Assembly: GCF_000701405.1 (NCBI RefSeq)
Contig: NZ_JNIV01000028.1
Location: 1 to 49,353, forward strand
DNA length: 49,353 nt
Reading direction: 5' to 3'
Source: Deinococcus marmoris DSM 12784
Lineage (GTDB): Bacteria; Deinococcota; Deinococci; Deinococcales; Deinococcaceae
Every line of letters begins with the position of its first letter. Position 1 is the first letter of the stretch. Positions 45,395 to 49,353 of this stretch are shown piece after piece. The notes beneath the pieces are model-generated. The model saw nothing but the letters and a program-made list of their open reading frames with translations. It was not told the origin of the DNA and did no database searches. The position numbers and the translations under genes are program-made.

Positions 45395-46315
45395 ATGACA
45401 GTGGTGCGGGTGGCGGCGGCGGCCTACGGGGTGGACTTCCTGCCTGACTGGGCGGCCTACGGGGCGAAAATCGGCGGCTGGGTGGCCGAGGCGGCGGACG
45501 CGGGCGCGGAGTTGCTGGTCTTTCCCGAATACGCGGCACTGGAACTGGTGGCCCTGCTTCCCGCCGCCCTGCACCACGACATGCTGGGAATGCGGCCCGC
45601 GCTTCAGGATCTGCTGCCCGGTTTCCTGGGCCTGCACGCCCGGCTGGCCCGGCAGCACGGCGTGTGCATCGTGGCGGGCAGCTTTCCAGTTCAAAACGGC
45701 AACAGCTTCACCAACCGCGCCCACGTCTTCGCGCCGGACGGCAGCCACACCTGGCAGGACAAGCTGCTGATGACCCGTTTCGAGGCTGAGGAATGGCAGA
45801 TTTCCCCTGGCGAGGGGGTGCGCGTCTTCGCGCTGGACCTGCGGGGCGGCGAGACCCTGCGCTTTGGCGTCGCCATCTGCTACGACAGCGAATTTCCTGA
45901 CCTGGCCCGCAGGATGGCCGAGGGCGGTGCGGAATTGCTGTTGGTGCCGTCCTTCACGGGCAACCGCGCCGGATTTACCCGCGTGCGGGTGGGCAGCATG
46001 GCCCGCGCCCTGGAGGGCCAGTGCTACGCCGTCCACGCCCCGCTGATCGCCGACGCCCCGTGGTCCTACGCCCTAGAGGACGCCGTGGGCCGCGCCGCCA
46101 TCTACGCCCCCGCCGACAATGGCCTGCCCGAGGACGGCATCGTGGCTGAGGGCGGCTGGAACACGCCGGGCTGGCTGATCCATGACCTCGATCTGGCCCT
46201 GACCCGCCACGTCCGTGCGGACGGCCACGTGCTGAACTGGCGGGACCGGACGGCGGCTGGAGAGCGGGCCACCACTGCCGAGGCCATGAATCTGGGGGTG
46301 GGTGTTGTCCTCTGA
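45395..46315 (+). CDS. Carbon-nitrogen hydrolase (nitrilase superfamily)
   Basis: 306 aa. The catalytic Glu-Lys-Cys triad is clear: Glu45 in VFPEYAAL, Lys123 in [11 protein letters not shown], and Cys162 in [13 protein letters not shown]. The fold is the alpha-beta-beta-alpha amidase of this superfamily, which hydrolyses amides or nitriles; Nit1/Nit2-like omega-amidase or C-N-amidohydrolase are options, and the substrate is unknown. ATG 45395 follows a TAGACT -10 by six bases. The next gene, a GNAT, follows after one base, so the two are probably co-transcribed. Confidence 0.88.
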   Translation: MTVVRVAAAAYGVDFLPDWAAYGAKIGGWVAEAADAGAELLVFPEYAALELVALLPAALHHDMLGMRPALQDLLPGFLGLHARLARQHGVCIVAGSFPVQNGNSFTNRAHVFAPDGSHTWQDKLLMTRFEAEEWQISPGEGVRVFALDLRGGETLRFGVAICYDSEFPDLARRMAEGGAELLLVPSFTGNRAGFTRVRVGSMARALEGQCYAVHAPLIADAPWSYALEDAVGRAAIYAPADNGLPEDGIVAEGGWNTPGWLIHDLDLALTRHVRADGHVLNWRDRTAAGERATTAEAMNLGVGVVL

Positions 46316-46316
46316 A

Positions 46317-46850
46317 ATGATGGTCCGGCGGCTGACCGCCGAGGACGCCGCGATCTACCGAGAGGTGAGGCGGGCCGCCCTCCACAGTGACCCGGACGCC
46401 TTTATCACCACGGCTGCCGAGTTTGAGGCCAGGACGCTGGAATCCATCGCCACGCAACTCGCGCCGCGCCCAGCGTTCGTGACTTTCGGCGCGTTTGTGG
46501 GCAGCGAATTTGTGGGCAGCGAACTGGTGGGTCTGCTGAGCCTGGGACGCGAGGAACGGCCCAGGTTGAAACACCGGGCCAACATCTTCGGCGTGTCCGT
46601 CTCACCGCAGGCACGGGGTCAGGGTTGCGCGGACGCGCTGATGCGGGCAGGGCTGGCCCACGCACGAGCCTGGGACGGCGTGACCTCGGTCCACCTGTCC
46701 GTCACCGAAAGGCAGACCGCCGCGCGCCGCCTGTACGAGCGCCACGGGTTCTGGGTCTGGGGCACGCAGCCCGACGCCGTGCAGGATGACGGAGGCCGCG
46801 CGCTGATCGAGCATCACCTGTCCCTGCTGCTGGGCGGGGCCATAGCCTGA
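46317..46850 (+). CDS. GNAT-family N-acetyltransferase
   Basis: 177 aa from ATG 46317. VRRLTAEDAAIYREVRRAAL is the N-terminal GNAT part, IFGVSVSPQARGQGCADALM holds the acetyl-CoA loop (QARGQG), and SVTERQTAARRLYERHGFWV is the C-terminal hallmark. An in-frame GTG 15 bases earlier (46302) has a GGGGTGGG upstream and is an alternative start. Between residues 60 and 69 FVGSE occurs twice from a perfect 15-bp tandem duplication. The target is unknown. It probably shares an operon with the CN-hydrolase. Confidence 0.85.
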   Translation: MMVRRLTAEDAAIYREVRRAALHSDPDAFITTAAEFEARTLESIATQLAPRPAFVTFGAFVGSEFVGSELVGLLSLGREERPRLKHRANIFGVSVSPQARGQGCADALMRAGLAHARAWDGVTSVHLSVTERQTAARRLYERHGFWVWGTQPDAVQDDGGRALIEHHLSLLLGGAIA

Positions 46851-46868
46851 CCTGATGCTTCACGCAAG

Positions 46869-46889
46869 CCCCTGGCTTTAGACATGGGG
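46869..46889. repeat. Left-end hairpin of the TnpB element
   Basis: CCCC-TGGC-TTTA-GACA-T-GGGG: four outer pairs, then T-A, G-C, a mismatch and C-G, with one bulged T. It is slightly less regular than the right-end hairpin. Confidence 0.7.
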
Positions 46890-46899
46890 TCAGTGAAGC

Positions 46900-46925
46900 C
46901 GAGTCGCTACGCGACTCGCTTGCTT
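46900..46925 (+). terminator. Hairpin with T-run near the element's left end
   Basis: CGAGTCGC (46900-46907) and GCGACTCG (46911-46918) pair perfectly around TAC, followed by CTTGCTTTT. It may stop read-through into tnpB from outside. Confidence 0.5.
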
Positions 46926-46954
46926 TTCATCGTTGCTGAAGCCATAATCTTGAT

Positions 46955-48301
46955 GTGTTATTCCGTCAGAGCAAGAACGAGAAGCGGCGATATTTCGTCC
47001 GCAAGCTCACCTTGCCTGGCCGTTTAAAGCCCCGTCTGGATGAGCTTTCTCTGGCAAGTGGAGCGTTGTACTCGGCGGTGGTCACGGCATTCTGGCGGAC
47101 CCTGCGCCGTTCAGCGGGACGCAGCAAGAAAGGCGGTCCGCGTGATCCCCGCCGCAAAGCGGTGTTCCTTTCTTCGGGGACGCTTCAGAAGTGGTTCCCG
47201 AAGGATGCGGAGGGTCTGCTGCACTCTCACACCTGCGACGCGGTGGTCGATCATTTCGTCGCGGCGATGGACTCTGCCCGCACCCGGAAAAAGCACGATC
47301 CGGCTGCGCGGTTTCCCCGCCGACTCAAAAAGTACTTCAAGGTCACCTTCAAGAGCACTGCGGTTCGGGTGCGGGATGGACAGCTTCTGCTGTCCACCGG
47401 GGATAAGAAGCGGCCGGTGGTCATTCCCTGGACCTTCGAGCTGCCTGTTGCTGTCGAGATCGGCTGGCGGGAGTCGGGGGGCTACGAGCTGCGGGCGATG
47501 TACCCGGACACCCGGGGGGTTCAGGTCGCCATCGGGGAAAAGGTTGCTGGCCTGGACATCGGTGAGCTCCGCATCGCCGCTGTGTACGACGGCGAGGAGG
47601 TTGAGCTGCACTCCGGCCGGCTGATCCGGGCAAGGAATCACTACGCGAACAAGCAGCAGGCGAAGCTCGACGTACGGATCAGCAACAAGAGGAAGCTGAC
47701 AAAGGCCGGAACGCGCAGTTCGAAGCGGCTCAAACGACTTCAGCGGGCCCGGCGTTTGATGCGCGCGCGCATCAAACGGCAGAACAAAGATCAACTGCGC
47801 AAGCAGGCCAGAACTATCGTCTCCACCCTCCATGAAAGACGGGTGCAGACGGTCGCGGTTGGTGACCTTTCCAACATTCGTGACAGCATCGACTTCGGAA
47901 AGAAAGCCAACCAGAAGCTGCATTTGTGGGCATTTGGCCAGTTTCTGGCCGAACTGAAACTCCAGGCGACAAAGTTTGGCCTCAGCGTCAAGGTGGTCGA
48001 TGAATCGTTTACCTCTCAGACGTGCCCGTGGACCGGAGGCCGGAAAAAGCCGAAGGGCCGAACCTTTGTTTCGCCGTGTGGAACGCACCACATGGATCGA
48101 GACGGCGTGGGAGCGGTGAATATCAGGGCAAGGTATCTGGAATCCCTGGCAGGCAAGGGTTCGGCCTACGGCCGAACCCCCACGCTGCCGTGGACTCCCG
48201 TAATAGCCGGGATGGCACCGGTCACCCGTGGCAGACGCTACCGGGTGTTACACGCTCAGAGGAGTAATCCTCAGGGCATGGAAGGGTCGACAAGACCTTA
48301 A
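46955..48301 (+). CDS. tnpB: TnpB-family RNA-guided nuclease
   Basis: 448 aa. TnpB proteins are RNA-guided DNA nucleases encoded with IS200/IS605 elements and ancestors of Cas12. The RuvC residues are present: Asp201 in VAGLDIGE, Glu350 in VVDESFTSQTCPW and Asp383 in HHMDRDGVGAVNI. The zinc finger between the last two is damaged: Cys357 is kept but its partner position 360 is Thr, and Cys375 is kept but position 372 is Val. A basic central segment (about 225-270) is rich in Lys/Arg. Start GTG 46955 follows CATAAT by six bases, so leaderless; an ATG at 46953 is in another frame. The last 140 bases of the gene probably also form the omegaRNA. Confidence 0.88.
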   Translation: MLFRQSKNEKRRYFVRKLTLPGRLKPRLDELSLASGALYSAVVTAFWRTLRRSAGRSKKGGPRDPRRKAVFLSSGTLQKWFPKDAEGLLHSHTCDAVVDHFVAAMDSARTRKKHDPAARFPRRLKKYFKVTFKSTAVRVRDGQLLLSTGDKKRPVVIPWTFELPVAVEIGWRESGGYELRAMYPDTRGVQVAIGEKVAGLDIGELRIAAVYDGEEVELHSGRLIRARNHYANKQQAKLDVRISNKRKLTKAGTRSSKRLKRLQRARRLMRARIKRQNKDQLRKQARTIVSTLHERRVQTVAVGDLSNIRDSIDFGKKANQKLHLWAFGQFLAELKLQATKFGLSVKVVDESFTSQTCPWTGGRKKPKGRTFVSPCGTHHMDRDGVGAVNIRARYLESLAGKGSAYGRTPTLPWTPVIAGMAPVTRGRRYRVLHAQRSNPQGMEGSTRP

Positions 48302-48333
48302 GAATCCCCTGCCTTCAGGCATGGGGAGTGTCA
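48150..48333 (+). ncRNA. Probable omegaRNA (TnpB guide RNA) region
   Basis: In ISDra2-type elements the guide RNA comes from the 3' end of tnpB and the right end. Here this region contains a perfect 10-bp hairpin GGGTTCGGCC/GGCCGAACCC with loop TAC (48157-48179), a small AGGAGTAATCCT hairpin, and the right-end hairpin at 48306-48326, ending near TCAA. The next bases outside would be the guide. The start of the RNA is a guess. Confidence 0.5.
48306..48326. repeat. Right-end hairpin of the TnpB element
   Basis: CCCC-TGCC-TTCA-GGCA-T-GGGG: eight pairs with one bulged T. Followed by AGTGTCAA at 48327-48334. Confidence 0.75.
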
Positions 48334-48345
48334 AAGCGCAAAGGC

Positions 48346-48378
48346 CAGCGCCGGACCCTCAGAGAGAATCCGGCGCTG
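48346..48378 (-). terminator. Terminator-like hairpin after tRNA-Leu
   Basis: CAGCGCCGGA (48346-48355) pairs perfectly with TCCGGCGCTG (48369-48378). On the minus strand GCCTTTGCGCTTTG follows, a weak T-rich tail. Confidence 0.6.
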
Positions 48379-48392
48379 ACCCTTGAAAACGT

Positions 48393-48476
<84 letters not shown>

Positions 48477-48498
48477 GCAGATCAAGCGAGGCAAAGCA

Positions 48499-48527
48499 AT
48501 CTTAGGGGCGACCCCGGCCCATGTCAA
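48499..48527 (-). promoter_or_regulatory. Promoter of tRNA-Leu
   Basis: On the minus strand TTGACA (48527-48522) and TAAGAT (48504-48499) are 17 bases apart, a near-ideal sigma-70 promoter. The tRNA begins 23 bases downstream of the -10. Confidence 0.9.
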
Positions 48528-48657
48528 GACGTGACCACTTGGGCTGTGGTACCTTTACGTTTGCCGCCGCGAGCGGTTCGGCCCGACTTCCGAAGAGTGA
48601 AGCCGGATTTTGCCGGAGCTGCTGCGCGCGGGACTTCAAATAAGAGAGGCAACACCC

Positions 48658-48933
<276 letters not shown>

Positions 48934-48951
48934 AGTCCAGCAACTGCAAAA

Positions 48952-48984
48952 GCCGCCGCCCGGAAGATGGGGTGGCGGTTTTTT
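48952..48984 (+). terminator. Terminator of rpsO
   Basis: CCGCCGCCC (about 48953-48961) pairs with GGGGTGGCGG (48969-48978) with small mismatches, then TTTTTTG. Strong rho-independent look. Confidence 0.85.
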
Positions 48985-49065
48985 GTGGCCTGGACTTTGA
49001 GCTGAAGCGTATTTTTGTCGGTGGCCCGCTTCTCGGTAGGACCACAGAACGGCGTGGAGTCGTGG

Positions 49066-49353
49066 TCAAGCGGCTTGAGGAGGCGGCAACCGAAATAAGA
49101 GGAGTTCTTCCATCGTCCAGGGATGATCCGTCAGGCCCGCCGCCATTCCTGGCGTTCGCTCGGTCCAGCGACGATCTCCCCGCAGCCGAAGGGAGCGATG
49201 GGGACGGATGAAGTTGTAGGCCACCAAAACCAGAAAGAAATGGCGTTCCAGTCGCTCCTGATCGCTCCCGGCATGCCGGGAGCGTCGTGTCAGTGCTGGG
49301 AGCCACGTTCGTAGGGTTGCATTCAGACGCTCGACAAACGCTGTATTGATCGT
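49066..49353 (-). mobile_element. Transposase, 3' part, cut by window edge
   Basis: 95 residues plus stop, open to the right edge. The end of the protein contains TINTAFVERLNATLRTWLPA, then ERLERHFFLVLVAYNFIRPH with the C-terminal DDE motif pattern, RSLRLRGDRRWTERTPGMAAG and LTDHPWTMEELLLFRLP. This is the final part of a DDE transposase of a type widely annotated as IS1-like or unassigned. The stop TGA is at 49068-49066. The IS end lies between here and the rpsO terminator at 48984. The family is uncertain. Confidence 0.7.

Larger units (their letters stand above)
46857..48334 (+). mobile_element. TnpB-only IS200/IS605-type element
   Basis: The left hairpin CCCCTGGC-TTTA-GACATGGGG (46869-46889) and right hairpin CCCCTGCC-TTCA-GGCATGGGG (48306-48326) each leave a bulged T before GGGG, like the hairpins bound by Y1 transposase. 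Between them is tnpB only; there is no tnpA. The right end runs into TCAA at 48331-48334. The left end follows CCTGAT, which shares TGAT with the TTGAT target used by ISDra2. The exact borders are an estimate. It lies between the GNAT gene and the tRNA-Leu terminator. It could move only if a transposase acts in trans. Confidence 0.7.

Overview
The window looks like a stretch of a Deinococcus chromosome. It is GC-rich, its proteins are of Deinococcus type (a full-length RecD2-type helicase without RecBC, PolX with a PHP domain, SbcD/SbcC, a DUF4900 pilus protein), and about twenty genes start only 5-9 bases after a TANNNT -10 box. That is the leaderless-mRNA arrangement known from this genus. 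The species cannot be fixed from the sequence. Both edges cut through insertion sequences: the 5' end of one transposase gene lies at 1-202 and the 3' end of another at 49066-49353.

Layout. 1-950: edge IS, a terminator-like hairpin and a decayed Doc/Phd-type toxin-antitoxin remnant. 1070-4083: acyl-CoA carboxylase carboxyltransferase and acyl-CoA dehydrogenase, probably branched-chain acyl-CoA catabolism. 4132-11364: DUF6155-like protein, PolX, a small repeat element, CAP-domain lipoprotein, TPR protein, dephospho-CoA kinase, CTP synthase. 11493-15388: four overlapping minus-strand genes for type IV pilin-like proteins. 15488-22297: DNA-repair group recD2, Uma2-family protein, sbcD, sbcC. 22384-30142: PIN-TRAM membrane protein, MFS exporter, the divergent PEP synthase/regulator pair, PHP phosphatase, EamA transporter. 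30231-33446: argF, AbrB-Nudix fusion, GNAT, argC. 33465-37078: envelope or polysaccharide genes (GH114, left-handed beta-helix transferase, parallel beta-helix protein) plus a YegP-like protein. 37451-41944: tRNA-Lys, folC, purE-purK-GNAT, argB. 42022-46850: pilT, a DinB-like membrane protein, 5-FCL-like protein, secreted protein, CN-hydrolase and GNAT. 46857-48334: a TnpB-only IS200/IS605-type element. 48393-48984: tRNA-Leu and rpsO.

How the genes work together. argF, argC and argB supply three steps of arginine synthesis but sit in separate transcription units. purE-purK-GNAT is one overlapping unit. ppsA and its likely regulator are divergent. pilT lies 27 kb from the pilin cluster, yet both belong to type IV pilus or competence machinery. 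RecD2, SbcD, SbcC and PolX are all DNA-repair enzymes, in keeping with this lineage.

Most interesting items: the TnpB element, which keeps both end hairpins with a bulged T, has no transposase, has lost two of four zinc-knuckle cysteines and carries a perfect 10-bp hairpin in its 3' coding end where an omegaRNA would form; a pair of small repeats (41030-41176, 45258-45384) with compensatory base changes, one of which ends in the stop codon of its neighbour while the other contributes to a promoter; PolX with all three polymerase carboxylates replaced; and a short leaderless upstream ORF overlapping the pilT start. I saw no CRISPR array, prophage or replication origin.
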